From the NCBI RefSeq assembly GCF_018122655.1, contig NZ_JAGRQC010000002.1, positions 310,001 to 374,000 on the forward strand: DNA of 64,000 nucleotides, given 5' to 3'. The stretch comes from Stakelama marina (GTDB lineage Bacteria; Pseudomonadota; Alphaproteobacteria; Sphingomonadales; Sphingomonadaceae). Below, one piece after another: positions 26,836 through 36,101 of the stretch. The position numbers were made by a program, and so were the translations under genes. Under the pieces are notes generated by a model, which saw nothing but the letters and a program-made list of their open reading frames with translations, ran no database searches and was not told where the DNA came from. The stretch's first letter is position 1; each line of letters starts with the position of its first letter.

Positions 26836-27750
26836 CTAGGAATTGCCGGGCGCTTTGCCAACCAGCGTGCCCGCGCCGCGGCGGGTGAAGATTTCGAGCA
26901 GCATCGCGTGCGGGATGCGTCCGTCGAGGATGACCGCGGCATCGACGCCCGCCTCGACCGCCGAAACGCAGGTTTCCAGCTTGGGTATCATGCCGCCCGA
27001 AATCGTACCGTCATCGCGTAGCCGGGCGATGGCGGCGGGATCGAGATCGGTGAGCAGCTCACCCTGCTTGTCGAGCACCCCGGCGACGTCGGTGAGGAGA
27101 AACAGCCGCGCGGCGCCCAGCGCACCGGCGATCGCGCCCGCCATCGTGTCGGCGTTGATATTGTAGGTCGCGCCGTCTGCGCCGATGCCGATCGGTGCGA
27201 CGACCGGGATCATGCCCGCCGCCGAGACGGTATCGATCACGCTGCGGTCGATGCGTTCGGGTTCGCCGACAAAGCCGAGATCGATCGCGCGCTCGATATT
27301 GCTGTCAGGATCGCGGCTGGTGCGTTCGACCTTTTTCGCGCGGACAAAGCCGCTATCCTTGCCCGACAGGCCGACCGCGCGGCCGCCCGCTTGCCCGATC
27401 CAGGCGACGATTTCCTTGTTGATCGCACCGGACAGCACCATTTCGGCGACCTTGGCGGTTTCGAGGTCGGTGACGCGCAGCCCGTCGATGAATTCGCTTT
27501 CGACGCCGAGTTGCTTGAGCATCCGCCCGATCTGCGGCCCGCCGCCATGCACGACGACCGGGTTGATGCCGACCGCCTTCAGCAGCACGACATCCTCGGC
27601 GAAGTCGCGCTGAAGCTCGGGATCGCCCATCGCATGGCCGCCATATTTCACGACGAAGGTCTGGCCGGCATAGCGCTGGAGATAGGGAAGCGCCTCGGTC
27701 AGCGTCTCCGCCTTGGCGAGCATCGCGGGATCGGGAGTGTGATCGGTCAT
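26836..27750 (-). CDS. argB: Acetylglutamate kinase
   Basis: Second enzyme of arginine biosynthesis, phosphorylating N-acetylglutamate. The 304-residue protein has [11 protein letters not shown] (Lys and glycine loop), [11 protein letters not shown], and [15 protein letters not shown] with [11 protein letters not shown], all diagnostic. The N-terminal helix ([14 protein letters not shown]) is the type found in arginine-sensitive hexameric enzymes, so feedback inhibition by arginine is likely. The ATG at 27750 is preferred to the longer frame opening at 27828, which would enter a repeat element. Confidence 0.96.
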   Translation of the reverse strand: MTDHTPDPAMLAKAETLTEALPYLQRYAGQTFVVKYGGHAMGDPELQRDFAEDVVLLKAVGINPVVVHGGGPQIGRMLKQLGVESEFIDGLRVTDLETAKVAEMVLSGAINKEIVAWIGQAGGRAVGLSGKDSGFVRAKKVERTSRDPDSNIERAIDLGFVGEPERIDRSVIDTVSAAGMIPVVAPIGIGADGATYNINADTMAGAIAGALGAARLFLLTDVAGVLDKQGELLTDLDPAAIARLRDDGTISGGMIPKLETCVSAVEAGVDAAVILDGRIPHAMLLEIFTRRGAGTLVGKAPGNS

Positions 27751-27806
27751 GCTAGCGTCTTTAGCGGCGCCGAACGGCACGCGAAAGCGGTTCCGGTGCC
27801 GCCGCC

Positions 27807-27891
27807 GCTCCTGCGCAGGCAGGAGCATATCGCTGGCGCTTCGGCTACAGCGCGAGCGGCAAGAGACATGGGTTCCTGCCTGCGCAGGAAC
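27807..27891. repeat. Palindromic intergenic repeat, copy B
   Basis: Two hairpins of similar sequence: gctcctgc/gcaggagc (27807-27814 with 27819-27826) and gttcctgc/gcaggaac (27872-27879 with 27884-27891). It sits between the argB start and the stop of the queuosine-precursor transporter gene. It may act as a terminator-like or mRNA-stabilising structure. Confidence 0.6.
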
Positions 27892-27900
27892 GACAAGTAC

Positions 27901-28593
27901 CTATTCCGTTGCCACGGCGCCCATCCGGTCCAGCCATTTGCCGAATCCGACGGCAACGTAGATCAGCGGCGGCACGAGGATCGCCGACAGCGTGACCTTT
28001 GCAAGCATCTGGCCGGCGAGGAGTTCGGCGATCGGGAAGGTGCCGTAAAAGGCGATCGTCACGAACAACAGCGTATCGACGATCTGGCTGAGCACGCTGG
28101 CAAGGCCGGCGCGGAACCACAGCAGGTGGCTGCCCTCGCGTCCCTTCAATGCGGCGAATATCGTGACGTTGAGCGTCTGCGACACGCCGTACGCGATGAT
28201 GCCACCCAGCCAGATGCGCCACGTGCCGCCGAGGACGAGCTGGATCGCGTCGCGATATTCGGGCTGCATGTCGGTCGCCGCGGGAAGCGCGTGAACGATG
28301 ATCGACAGGATGATCGACACGATCAACGGGACAAAGCCCCATTGCACCAGCCGGTTCGCAACGGTGCGGCCGTGCAATTCGGCGACCGCACTCGATACGA
28401 CGACGAGCAGCAGGAACGCGAAGATGCCCGCCTCCACCGCCAGCGGCCCAAGGCCGAAGACCGGGCCGATCAGCGAGATCGGGCCCAGGCTGACCTGCTT
28501 GTTGCCGAGCACGCCTGCGATGCAGACCATGCCGCCGTAGAAGATCGAGAGGAAAAAGAGCGAACGCGGAATCGCTAAAGGCTTGGCTTGCAT
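27901..28593 (-). CDS. Queuosine precursor transporter, YhhQ/VUT family
   Basis: A 230-residue membrane protein with about six helices. The family pattern is visible in LFFLSIFYGGMVCIAGVLGNKQVSLG at the N-terminus, SSAVAELHGRTVANRLVQWG, and SQTLNVTIFAALKG with a downstream SQIVDTLLFVTIAFYG. YhhQ proteins import preQ0 or preQ1 for queuosine tRNA modification. I see no clear preQ1 riboswitch in the upstream gap. It is divergent from the nucleoside transporter gene 299 bases away. Confidence 0.88.
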   Translation of the reverse strand: MQAKPLAIPRSLFFLSIFYGGMVCIAGVLGNKQVSLGPISLIGPVFGLGPLAVEAGIFAFLLLVVVSSAVAELHGRTVANRLVQWGFVPLIVSIILSIIVHALPAATDMQPEYRDAIQLVLGGTWRIWLGGIIAYGVSQTLNVTIFAALKGREGSHLLWFRAGLASVLSQIVDTLLFVTIAFYGTFPIAELLAGQMLAKVTLSAILVPPLIYVAVGFGKWLDRMGAVATE

Positions 28594-28654
28594 TGCGGCG
28601 TGCTAGCGCGAAATTGTCGGGGACGGAAGAGAGCGACGGAGAGATGGCGCCGTG

Positions 28655-28764
28655 CTCCCCGTCCTGCCGGGCCTGACCCGGTATCCATGGCGCTTCCTTC
28701 CCGCGATGCGACGACGGTTCCTGTCGGTCGCCGGACCCCGGATCAGGTCCGGGGTGACGAAGTG
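28655..28764. repeat. Palindromic intergenic repeat, copy C, in a 299-bp gap
   Basis: The left part is ccgtcctgccgggcctgacc and the right hairpin is accccgga/tccggggt (28735-28742 with 28748-28755), ending gtgacga. It is very similar to the element inside gluQRS (35426-35521). It lies in the 28594-28892 gap between two divergent genes. Apart from this element and presumed promoters I see nothing there. Confidence 0.62.
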
Positions 28765-28892
28765 AAATCGCAGGGCCTGGCACGGCGGCGGGCACATTCC
28801 CCTAGCCCTGACGCCTTGACCGTGTATGTTCGCGCCCCGCGTGTGCCGGGGGGCCGCGCCATAGTGCAGTTGAAAGGCGCGGGTACCGCTAC

Positions 28893-30164
28893 ATGACACG
28901 TTTTCTCATCGGCATTGCCGGAATCGCCGTGATTCTCGCCATTGCCGTTGCGCTTTCCACCAATCGCCGGGCGATCCGCCTGCGCGTCGTCGGCGCGGCA
29001 TTCGCACTGCAAGCGGGCATCGCGGTGCTGGTACTCTACATCCCTGCGGGCAAACGCGTGCTGCAATTCCTGTCGGGCGGCGTATCCAACCTGCTCGGCT
29101 ATGCAGATGCGGGCGTGCAGTTCATCTTCGGCCCGCTTGCTTCCCCCGAAATCGGCGGCAACAGCTTTGCCATCGCCGCGCTTCCAGTCATCATCTTCTT
29201 CGCCAGCCTGGTCTCCATCCTCTATTATCTCGGCATCATGCAGCTTGTCGTGCGGTGGATCGGCGGCGCGCTGGAATGGGTGATCGGCGTGTCGAAGGTC
29301 GAAAGCCTGTGCGCCGCTGCGAACATCTTCGTCGGCCAGTCCGAATCGCCGCTCGTCATCAAACCCTATTTGTCGACGCTGACCAAGGCGCAGCTGTTCA
29401 CCGTCATGTCGTCGGGCATGGCGGGCGTGGCGGGGACGATCCTTGCCGCCTATGCCTCGATGGGGATTTCGATCCAGTATCTGCTTGCGGCGAGCTTCAT
29501 GGCCGCGCCGGGCGGCATCCTAATGGCCAAGATCATCATGCCCGACGATCCCGACCAGCCGATCGGCGATGCCGAGCTGCCGCTGGGCGACAATCCCGAG
29601 GAGGAACAGCTCGCGCTTGCCGAGGCGACGCATGACGAGGAAAAGCCCGCCAACCTGATCATGGCGGCGGCGCAGGGTGCGCAGACCGGCGTCAAGCTGG
29701 CGGTGGCGGTGGGCGCGATGGTGCTCGCCTTCGTCGCGCTGGTGGCGCTTGCCAACGGCATCCTGACCGGTATCGGCCACTGGTTCGGAATCGACGGGCT
29801 GACCTTTCAGGGGCTGCTCGGCTATGTCTTCCAGCCGGTAATGTATCTGCTCAACATCCCCTGGCACGAAGCGGGAGCGGCAGGCGGGCTGTTCGGCGAA
29901 AAGATCGTGCTCAACGAGTTCGTCGCCTATATCGATCTCGGCAAGCAGGCCGCCGACCTGTCGCCGCGCACCGTCGCCATCGTCACCTTCGCGCTGTGCG
30001 GCTTCGCCAATTTCTCGTCGATCGCGATCCAGATGGCGGTGACGGGCGGCCTTGCCCCCAATCAGCGGCCGATGATCGCCAAGCTCGGCATCCGCGCGCT
30101 GCTTTCGGGCAGCCTCGCCAATCTGATGTCGGCGGCGCTGGCGGGGTTGCTGCTGCCCTATTGA
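28893..30164 (+). CDS. nupC: Concentrative nucleoside transporter
   Basis: A 423-residue inner membrane symporter of the CNT family. Conserved features are [37 protein letters not shown], which forms the nucleoside site, and near the C-terminus [10 protein letters not shown] and [19 protein letters not shown] cytoplasmic acidic insertion (about residues 210-250, [16 protein letters not shown]) separates the two halves. It takes up nucleosides with sodium or protons. It appears to be a single-gene unit, convergent with the ExoD gene 6 bases away. Confidence 0.93.
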   Translation: MTRFLIGIAGIAVILAIAVALSTNRRAIRLRVVGAAFALQAGIAVLVLYIPAGKRVLQFLSGGVSNLLGYADAGVQFIFGPLASPEIGGNSFAIAALPVIIFFASLVSILYYLGIMQLVVRWIGGALEWVIGVSKVESLCAAANIFVGQSESPLVIKPYLSTLTKAQLFTVMSSGMAGVAGTILAAYASMGISIQYLLAASFMAAPGGILMAKIIMPDDPDQPIGDAELPLGDNPEEEQLALAEATHDEEKPANLIMAAAQGAQTGVKLAVAVGAMVLAFVALVALANGILTGIGHWFGIDGLTFQGLLGYVFQPVMYLLNIPWHEAGAAGGLFGEKIVLNEFVAYIDLGKQAADLSPRTVAIVTFALCGFANFSSIAIQMAVTGGLAPNQRPMIAKLGIRALLSGSLANLMSAALAGLLLPY

Positions 30165-30170
30165 TGCGGT

Positions 30171-30785
30171 TCAGCCGAACAGCGTCGGCAGGTTGAGCGC
30201 AACGAGCGTCGCGACGCCCGCCGTACCGGCAAAGCCGAGCAGGATCAGCAAGCCGTCGCACGCCATGAAGCCGACGCCGAACAGGACGATCGCGGACGCG
30301 GGCGCGGCGGCGGCGAAGGGTAGCAGTTCGAGCGGCGGCATCGTCGCGGCGAGGAGCGTGCAGCACAGCGCCGCGCCCCATTCGGCCCAGCCCTTTGTCG
30401 CCCAGTCGAGCCGGCGGCCGACCAGCTTGTCGATCCGCCGGAGCACCCCGCTTGCACGCCCGTGCGCCGCCTCAACCTTGTCTTTCGAAAAGCCGATTTT
30501 CTGAAGACGCTGCGGCACCCAGGGGTGCTTCTTGCCGAACAGAAGCTGCACCGACAGCAACATCGTCAGCACCCCCATGCTGGTGGGAATGCCGGGAATC
30601 GCGCCGATCGGCGGCGTCACCGCGATCAGGCCGAACAGCGCGATCAGCGGGCCGAAACTGCGGCTGCCGAAATCGTCGAGCAGCGAGCCGACGGTAACCT
30701 CGCCGTCCTCCTCGCTCTCTTCGGCCTCGTCGAGCAGATGCTCGAGCGGCTTTTCCTCAGCCTCTTCCGCCGCCTGTCCGTCCAT
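30171..30785 (-). CDS. exoD: Exopolysaccharide synthesis protein ExoD family
   Basis: A 204-residue membrane protein. The N-terminal 40 residues are acidic (EKPLEHLLDEAEESEEDGEV), followed by the ExoD hallmark FGPLIALFGLIAVTPPIGAI and GIPTSMGVLTMLLSVQLLFG, then KHPWVPQRLQKI and a hydrophobic C-terminal half. ExoD affects exopolysaccharide production in rhizobia; its molecular role is unclear. The ATG at 30785 has ggaggg six bases upstream. The open frame continues further upstream, antisense into the dehydrogenase region, and is not coding there. Confidence 0.88.
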   Translation of the reverse strand: MDGQAAEEAEEKPLEHLLDEAEESEEDGEVTVGSLLDDFGSRSFGPLIALFGLIAVTPPIGAIPGIPTSMGVLTMLLSVQLLFGKKHPWVPQRLQKIGFSKDKVEAAHGRASGVLRRIDKLVGRRLDWATKGWAEWGAALCCTLLAATMPPLELLPFAAAAPASAIVLFGVGFMACDGLLILLGFAGTAGVATLVALNLPTLFG

Positions 30786-30837
30786 CCGGTCCCTCCTGTC
30801 GAAGGAAAGAACGGGCCGGCGGCGAAAGGGGTCCGGG

Positions 30838-31707
30838 TCAGCGCGTCGGGACCGGCTCGTCGCCCGAATAATCGTAGAAGCCGCGCCCGGTCTTGCGGCC
30901 GTACCAGCCGGCCTCGACATATTTGACGAGCAGCGGGGCGGGCCGGAACTTGGGATCGCCGGTGCCGTGGAACAGCACGTTGGTGATCTCCAGACAGGTG
31001 TCGAGGCCGATAAAGTCGGCGAGCGTGAACGGACCCATCGGGTGGTTGAGCCCCAGCTTGCACGCGGTGTCGATGTCGGGGATCGTCGCCACGCCCTCGC
31101 CCAGCGCAAAACATGCCTCGTTGAGCATCGGCATCAGCACGCGGTTGACGATGAAGCCCGGCGCGTCGTTGGCGTGGACGATCTCCTTGCCGAGCGACCG
31201 GCCGAATTTCTCGACCGCGGCGACCGTTTCGTCGGAGGTGGCAAGGCCGCGGATCAGCTCGATCAGGCCCATCACCGGCACCGGATTGAAGAAATGGACG
31301 CCCATGAAGCGCGCAGGATCGTGGCTCGCCTGCGCCAGCCGCGTGATCGGGATCGACGAGGTGTTGGACGCAAGGATCGCGCTGTCGGACAGGACGCCCG
31401 ACACGGTCTCGAAAATCTTGCGCTTGATTTCCTCGCGCTCGGTCGCGGCTTCGATGACGAGCTCGCAATCGCCCATGGCGGTCGGCGCATCGACGGGCGT
31501 GATGTTGGCGAGCGTCGTCTCGCGGATATCGGCGGTGATCTTTTCCTTGTCCACCAGGCGCTGCATAGCCTTGCCGATGCCCGCCTTGCCGGCTTCGGCA
31601 CGATCCTTCGACACGTCGGACAGAAGGACGGTATAGCCGGCGGCGGCGGACACCTGCGCGATGCCCGCGCCCATCTGGCCCGCGCCGATCACACCTACGG
31701 TCTTCAT
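30838..31707 (-). CDS. hbd: 3-hydroxybutyryl-CoA dehydrogenase
   Basis: NAD-dependent enzyme of 289 residues that oxidises 3-hydroxyacyl-CoA or reduces acetoacetyl-CoA, and could feed or drain the PHA precursor pool. The Rossmann loop is [14 protein letters not shown], with the catalytic His in [12 protein letters not shown] and the C-terminal helical domain [36 protein letters not shown] and [12 protein letters not shown]. The ATG at 31707 has ggaaagga upstream. A 27-residue N-terminal extension of the frame is judged non-coding. Confidence 0.94.
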   Translation of the reverse strand: MKTVGVIGAGQMGAGIAQVSAAAGYTVLLSDVSKDRAEAGKAGIGKAMQRLVDKEKITADIRETTLANITPVDAPTAMGDCELVIEAATEREEIKRKIFETVSGVLSDSAILASNTSSIPITRLAQASHDPARFMGVHFFNPVPVMGLIELIRGLATSDETVAAVEKFGRSLGKEIVHANDAPGFIVNRVLMPMLNEACFALGEGVATIPDIDTACKLGLNHPMGPFTLADFIGLDTCLEITNVLFHGTGDPKFRPAPLLVKYVEAGWYGRKTGRGFYDYSGDEPVPTR

Positions 31708-31790
31708 TGGCGAATCCTTTCCTTGAAGCTGATTTGGGGGCGCCATAGCCGATTTGGGGCGGATGTGCAGGGCGTGCCCCAACATCATCC

Positions 31791-31885
31791 GTCATCCCGG
31801 CGAAGGCGGGGCCGGAAGCGCAGTGGTCTGCACGCAGATCGCCACGGCTGGAGAATATGGATCCCCGCCCTACGCGGGAATGACG
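31791..31885. repeat. Palindromic intergenic repeat, copy D
   Basis: About 95 bp bounded by gtcatcccggcgaaggcggg and ccccgccctacgcgggaatgac, which can pair end to end as a terminal inverted repeat. It ends 3 bases before the egtD stop codon and lies between egtD and the upstream region of the dehydrogenase gene. Confidence 0.65.
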
Positions 31886-31888
31886 GGA

Positions 31889-32866
31889 TCAGGGCGCAAC
31901 CGGCCTCGGCTGTGCTTCGGCGAGGATCAGCGCGAAGCGGTTGTCGGCATCGGTCCATTCGCCAATCGGCATCCAGTCGCCGGCGCGGAGCAGCGCGCGC
32001 GCGTCGCGGGGCCCATATTTGTGGCTGTTCTCGGTGTGGATGCTCTCACCCTTTGCAATCGCGAAGTCGCGGCCTTCGACGGTAAAGGCGGTATCGCGGG
32101 TCGCGACGAGGTGCATCTCGATCCGTGCGATCTCGTCGTTCCAGCGCGCTTCGTGGCGGAAGGCATCGATCGGAATCGTGCCGTCGAGTTCGCGGTTGAT
32201 CCGTTCGAGCAGGTTGAGGTTGAACGCCGCCGTCACGCCCTGCGCATCGTCATAGGCGGGCACCAGCACCGCAGGGTCCTTGATCCGGTCGATACCGATA
32301 AGAAGGCGCGATCCCTCCCCCAGCGACGCGCGCATCGTGCGCAGCAGATCGACCGCGGCATAGGCGGTGAGGTTGCCGATCGTCGAGCCGGGGAAAAACC
32401 CCAGCTTCGGCGCATCGGCGACGGCGTCCGGCAGCGGCACCGGGTCCATGAAATTGGCCTCTACCGGATGGACGGCGATATCCGGAAAAGCCTTTGCGAT
32501 GCCGCGGGCGGAGTCGCGCAGGAAATCGCCTGAAATGTCGATAGGGACGTAATGGGCGGGACGGACATGGCGCAAAAGTGCGGGCGTCTTCGCCGACGAG
32601 CCCGATCCGAATTCGACGACCGCGCAGCCATCGGCGGACAGCGCCGCGACTTCGGGACCGGCGCTTTCGAGCAGGCCAGCCTCGACGCGGGTCGGATAAT
32701 ATTCGGGGACATCGGTAATATCCTCGAACAGTTCCGAACCGCGCCTGTCGTAGAACCAGCGCGCCTGGATCGCGCGCGGGCGGCGGGCGAGCCCTTCGAG
32801 CACGTCGGAGCGAAATTGCGGATCGACGAGCGAATGCTCGCCGTCACCGGCTTCCTGTTTCAGCAT
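31889..32866 (-). CDS. egtD: L-histidine N-alpha-methyltransferase
   Basis: Trimethylates histidine to hercynine with three SAM, the committed step of ergothioneine synthesis. The 325-residue protein has YDRRGSELFEDITDVPEYYPTR at about 38-59, VEFGSGSSAKTPALLRH (SAM loop) and FFPGSTIGNL, then the C-terminal histidine-binding region IHTENSHKYG, all characteristic of EgtD. The ATG at 32866 is 1 base after the egtB stop, so the pair is one transcript. Confidence 0.95.
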   Translation of the reverse strand: MLKQEAGDGEHSLVDPQFRSDVLEGLARRPRAIQARWFYDRRGSELFEDITDVPEYYPTRVEAGLLESAGPEVAALSADGCAVVEFGSGSSAKTPALLRHVRPAHYVPIDISGDFLRDSARGIAKAFPDIAVHPVEANFMDPVPLPDAVADAPKLGFFPGSTIGNLTAYAAVDLLRTMRASLGEGSRLLIGIDRIKDPAVLVPAYDDAQGVTAAFNLNLLERINRELDGTIPIDAFRHEARWNDEIARIEMHLVATRDTAFTVEGRDFAIAKGESIHTENSHKYGPRDARALLRAGDWMPIGEWTDADNRFALILAEAQPRPVAP

Positions 32867-32867
32867 G

Positions 32868-34130
32868 TCAGATGTCTTTCGCAAGCCGCACGCCGGTGAA
32901 CTGCCAGCGCTGATGGGGGTAAAAGAAGTTGCGGTAGCAGGCGCGCGCATGGCCGCGCGGCGTCGCGCACGATCCGCCCTTCAGGACGAACTGCCCGCTC
33001 ATGAACTTGCCGTTATATTCGCCGACCGCGCCTTCGGCGGGCTGGAAACCGGGATAGGGACGATAGGCGCTGCCGGTCCATTCCCAGACATCGCCGAAAA
33101 ATGCCGGACCGCCGCGCGCAGGACGCGGTTCGACGGGACCGGCTCGGTCGAGCTGGTTGCCGCCGCTCGCATCATGCGCGCTTGCGGCATGTTCCCATTC
33201 GAATTCGGTCGGCAGGCGGCAGCCCGCCCAGCTTGCATAGGCATCGGCTTCGAAAAAGCTGACATGCGTGACCGGCGCAGCGGGGTCGATCGGGCGGCGA
33301 CCGTCGAGGCCGAAGCGTGTCCAGACGTCGTCACGACGTTCCCAGTATAGCGGCGCGTCGATGCCGTTCGCCTGCACCCAGGCCCAGCCGTCCGACAGCC
33401 AGTGCCGGGGGTCGCGATACCCGCCATCGGCGATGAACGCTGCCCATTCGCTGTTGGTGATCGTGCGGTCGGCGATGGCGTGCGGATGGAGCAGCTCGGT
33501 ATGGCGCGGCCCTTCGCAATCAAAGGCGAAGCCGGTGCCGTCATGGCCGATCTCGACCTGCCCGCCGCCATGTTCGATCCAGCCGATCTGCCCTGGAAGG
33601 TCGACCGGCACCTTGCGTTCTCCCGGCCAGATCGTGGGTTCGACCGGGTTCTGCGCGAACAGATGGAGCATGTCGGTGAGCATCAGTTCCTGATGCTGTT
33701 CCTCATGATGACAGCCGAGTTCTGCCAGCGCCCGAACATCTTCGGGCAAATCGGGCAGCGCATCCATCATCGCCACATCGACATGCGCACGATAGGCAAG
33801 CACTTCGCCCAGCGTCGGGCGCGTCACCATGCCGCGCCGCGCGCGTGTGTGGCGCGCGCCTTCCGCCTCGTAATAGCTGTTGAACAGGAACGGGAAGCGC
33901 TCGTCGTAAAGCGAATAGCCGGGCACATGGTCGCGCAGGATGAAGGTTTCGAAGAACCAGCTGATATGCGCGAGATGCCATTTGGCGGGCGACGCATCTT
34001 CCATCGACTGGACGGTGGCATCGGCGTCGGAAAGCGGTGCGGCGAGCGCTTCGCTCAGTGCGCGAACGTCACGATAGCGGCGCTGTAACGGCCCGGGTTC
34101 GCAAGTTCTGGCGGCTGGTATGGCTGGCAT
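32868..34130 (-). CDS. egtB: Ergothioneine sulfoxide synthase
   Basis: Non-haem iron enzyme that joins hercynine to a thiol (cysteine or gamma-glutamylcysteine) using oxygen. The 420-residue protein has an N-terminal DinB-like four-helix domain with iron ligands (AKWHLAHISWFFETF about 49-63, and GCHHEEQHQELMLTDML) and a C-terminal formylglycine-generating-enzyme-like domain ending FFYPHQRWQFTGVRLAKD. No egtA, egtC or egtE gene lies nearby, so later steps would be encoded elsewhere. It is first in the leftward egtB-egtD unit. Confidence 0.94.
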   Translation of the reverse strand: MPAIPAARTCEPGPLQRRYRDVRALSEALAAPLSDADATVQSMEDASPAKWHLAHISWFFETFILRDHVPGYSLYDERFPFLFNSYYEAEGARHTRARRGMVTRPTLGEVLAYRAHVDVAMMDALPDLPEDVRALAELGCHHEEQHQELMLTDMLHLFAQNPVEPTIWPGERKVPVDLPGQIGWIEHGGGQVEIGHDGTGFAFDCEGPRHTELLHPHAIADRTITNSEWAAFIADGGYRDPRHWLSDGWAWVQANGIDAPLYWERRDDVWTRFGLDGRRPIDPAAPVTHVSFFEADAYASWAGCRLPTEFEWEHAASAHDASGGNQLDRAGPVEPRPARGGPAFFGDVWEWTGSAYRPYPGFQPAEGAVGEYNGKFMSGQFVLKGGSCATPRGHARACYRNFFYPHQRWQFTGVRLAKDI

Positions 34131-34199
34131 GATGCTTCCCCACGTTGCGCGACCGTAGCATTGTCCCCCCGGCCAACTGCCGGTCCGCAGTGCATCCGG

Positions 34200-34769
34200 T
34201 CATCGTGACGCACCCGGAACCCAGAGAACGTCCCCCTCACCACTTTTGTTCACGCTCCGTGCGAGAACGAACAGAAAATCGGAGAGGCGGTTCAGATAGG
34301 CCAGCGCGAGCGGGTTGAGCGCTACCTCCGCCGCCGCGGCGACTGCGGTGCGTTCTGCACGGCGTGCGACCGCCCGCGCGAGATGGATCGCCGCCCCGGC
34401 GGCACTTCCACCGGGCAGGATGAAGCTCCGCAGCGGGTCGAGTTCGCCGTTCAGGCGGTCGATATCGCCCTCCAGCCGCTCGACCTGCGACGCGACGATG
34501 CGCAGGGTCGTCTCGGAAGGCGCGAAATCGTCGCCCGGCGTCGCGATATCGGCACCGAGATCGAACAGATCATTCTGGATACGCTTGAGCATGGCAGCGA
34601 CGTCGCTATCCGCGAGCGCGGCGATGGCTATGCCGATCGCGCTGTTCGCTTCATCGACATCGCCGATCGCTGCCATGCGGCGATCGGACTTCGGAATGCG
34701 GGAACCATCGGCAAGGCCGGTCGTGCCGTCGTCGCCGGTACGCGTATAGATCCGGTTGAGCCGGACCAC
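34200..34769 (-). CDS. Cob(I)alamin adenosyltransferase, PduO type
   Basis: Makes adenosylcobalamin from cob(I)alamin and ATP. The 189-residue protein begins VRLNRIYTRTGDDGTTGLADG, the ATP-binding signature, and has DEANSAIGIA, SFILPGGSAAGAAIHLARAV and the C-terminal YLNRLSDFLFVLARSVN. The start is GTG 34769, matching the family N-terminus. It lies 5 bases after the HIG1 gene stop, in the leftward run gluQRS, HIG1, adenosyltransferase. Confidence 0.94.
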   Translation of the reverse strand: MVRLNRIYTRTGDDGTTGLADGSRIPKSDRRMAAIGDVDEANSAIGIAIAALADSDVAAMLKRIQNDLFDLGADIATPGDDFAPSETTLRIVASQVERLEGDIDRLNGELDPLRSFILPGGSAAGAAIHLARAVARRAERTAVAAAAEVALNPLALAYLNRLSDFLFVLARSVNKSGEGDVLWVPGASR

Positions 34770-34774
34770 GGAGT

Positions 34775-35005
34775 TCAGGTCTTGCCCGCGGCGAACAGCA
34801 GCAGCACGACGATCACGATCGCCAGCGCCTGAAACAGGATGCGTGCCTGCATCATCTTGTTCGACTTGATGCTCGACGCGCTGGGCCCTTCACCGCCGCG
34901 CACCTCTTCCGAACTGCTCTTGAGGAAGGTGACGATGCCGCGAATAAGCGCCGCCACGGTAGCGAGCATGGCGCCGATCAGCAGGATGACCAGAAACGTC
35001 GTCAT
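34775..35005 (-). CDS. HIG1 domain-containing twin-helix membrane protein
   Basis: A 76-residue protein with two hydrophobic helices (about 3-28 and 53-72) joined by a loop ending SNKMMQARILFQALAIVIVV, which matches the HIG1 domain. HIG1 proteins in mitochondria support respiratory supercomplexes and cytochrome oxidase; the bacterial role is not established. It is encoded far from the cytochrome oxidase operon at 57-63 kb. It follows the gluQRS stop by 9 bases and precedes the cobalamin adenosyltransferase gene. Confidence 0.85.
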   Translation of the reverse strand: MTTFLVILLIGAMLATVAALIRGIVTFLKSSSEEVRGGEGPSASSIKSNKMMQARILFQALAIVIVVLLLFAAGKT

Positions 35006-35014
35006 GGACCCAAT

Positions 35015-36001
35015 CTAGGCATTGCCGAGCATAAAGCCAACAGGCAACCGCCCGGCGCGCAGCGATTGGGCCAGCGCCCTGCCATCTTCGCCGGCCATCC
35101 GCAGCGATTCCAGCGTGGGGGCGCCGTGGCGCTTGGCGAGCCGTTCGCCATCGGGGCCCGCGAGCAGCGCGTGGTGATGATATTCGGGCGTGGGCAGGCC
35201 GAACAACGCCTGAAGCAGGCGTTGGACATCGGTCGCCGGAAGGAGGTCGGTTCCGCGCACGATGTCGGTCACGCCCTGCGCGGCATCGTCGAGCGTCACC
35301 GCGAGATGATAGCTGGCCGGCGCATCCTTTCGCGCAAGCACGACATCGCCGTGCGCCGCGGGGTCTGCCGCGACGGTGCCGGAAAATTCATCGTGCCAGA
35401 TGAGCTTGCCGGGAGGGACGATCCCGTCATGCCGGACCTGATCCGCCATTCCTAAAGAACCGGCAACGGCTCGCATGTCGTCGGCGATGTTCCCTGGCCC
35501 CCGGATCAGCCCCGGGGCGACGATAGCGGCGAGCGCTGCCTCCATGTCGAGTCGCCAGGCATGGGGGTCGGCCTGCAACCGGCGATCACGCGTGGCCGGT
35601 TCCAACGCTCGGCACGTCCCGGGATAGACCGGACCGTCCGGCCCCGCATGCGGGGCACGGGCGCTGTCGGCGATTTCACGCGCAATCTCCGCCCGCGTGC
35701 AGAAGCATGGATAGACGAGGCCGCGCGCCTTCAGATCGTCGAGCGCGGCACCGTAGCGATCCAGCCGTTGCGACTGGAAAGTGGCCTCTCCGTCCCAGTC
35801 GAGGCCGAGCCATTGCAGGTCGGCCATAATCGCCTCGACATGTTCGGGCCGACTACGCGTGCCGTCGATATCCTCGATCCGAAGGAGGAAGCGTCCGCCG
35901 CGATCGCGTGCGAAATCATGCGCCCGGATCGCCGAATAGGCATGGCCGAGATGAAGCCGCCCGGTCGGGCTGGGGGCGAAACGGGTAATTGTGTCCGCCA
36001 T
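35015..36001 (-). CDS. gluQ: Glutamyl-Q tRNA(Asp) synthetase with in-frame repeat insertion
   Basis: Activates glutamate and attaches it to queuosine of tRNA(Asp). It is a 328-residue truncated GluRS paralogue: RFAPSPTGRLHLGHAYSA (HIGH motif at 17-20), a zinc site C-x-C (CFCTRAEI, 99-103) with VYPGTCR, and LAKRHGAPTLESL in place of KMSKS. Residues about 161-194 (APGLIRGPG ... MADQVRHDG) are encoded by a palindromic repeat element and are an insertion relative to the usual GluQ sequence, which explains the extra length. The core motifs are intact, so it is probably functional. ATG 36001 is chosen; a GTG lies one codon upstream. Confidence 0.92.
   Translation of the reverse strand: MADTITRFAPSPTGRLHLGHAYSAIRAHDFARDRGGRFLLRIEDIDGTRSRPEHVEAIMADLQWLGLDWDGEATFQSQRLDRYGAALDDLKARGLVYPCFCTRAEIAREIADSARAPHAGPDGPVYPGTCRALEPATRDRRLQADPHAWRLDMEAALAAIVAPGLIRGPGNIADDMRAVAGSLGMADQVRHDGIVPPGKLIWHDEFSGTVAADPAAHGDVVLARKDAPASYHLAVTLDDAAQGVTDIVRGTDLLPATDVQRLLQALFGLPTPEYHHHALLAGPDGERLAKRHGAPTLESLRMAGEDGRALAQSLRAGRLPVGFMLGNA
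35426..35521. repeat. Palindromic repeat, copy E, inside gluQRS
   Basis: A 96-bp element bounded by gtcatgccggacctgatccg and ccggatcagccccggggcgac. The right part closely matches copy C (cccggatcag then cggggtgacga). Its length is a multiple of three, and it is read through in the gluQRS frame without a stop codon. Confidence 0.7.
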
Positions 36002-36101
36002 CACAAGAAGCCTTGACCATGAGTCACGGGTCGTGCTGTCATCATGGCGTCATCCTGCTCGGCGACAGGACGGTGCAGGAACCGCGGCTGAGGGGCGTGT
36101 C

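Noticed and set aside
28594..28892. A preQ1 or other riboswitch upstream of the YhhQ-type transporter
   Set aside because: The gap shows a palindromic repeat but no recognisable riboswitch core near the transporter start.
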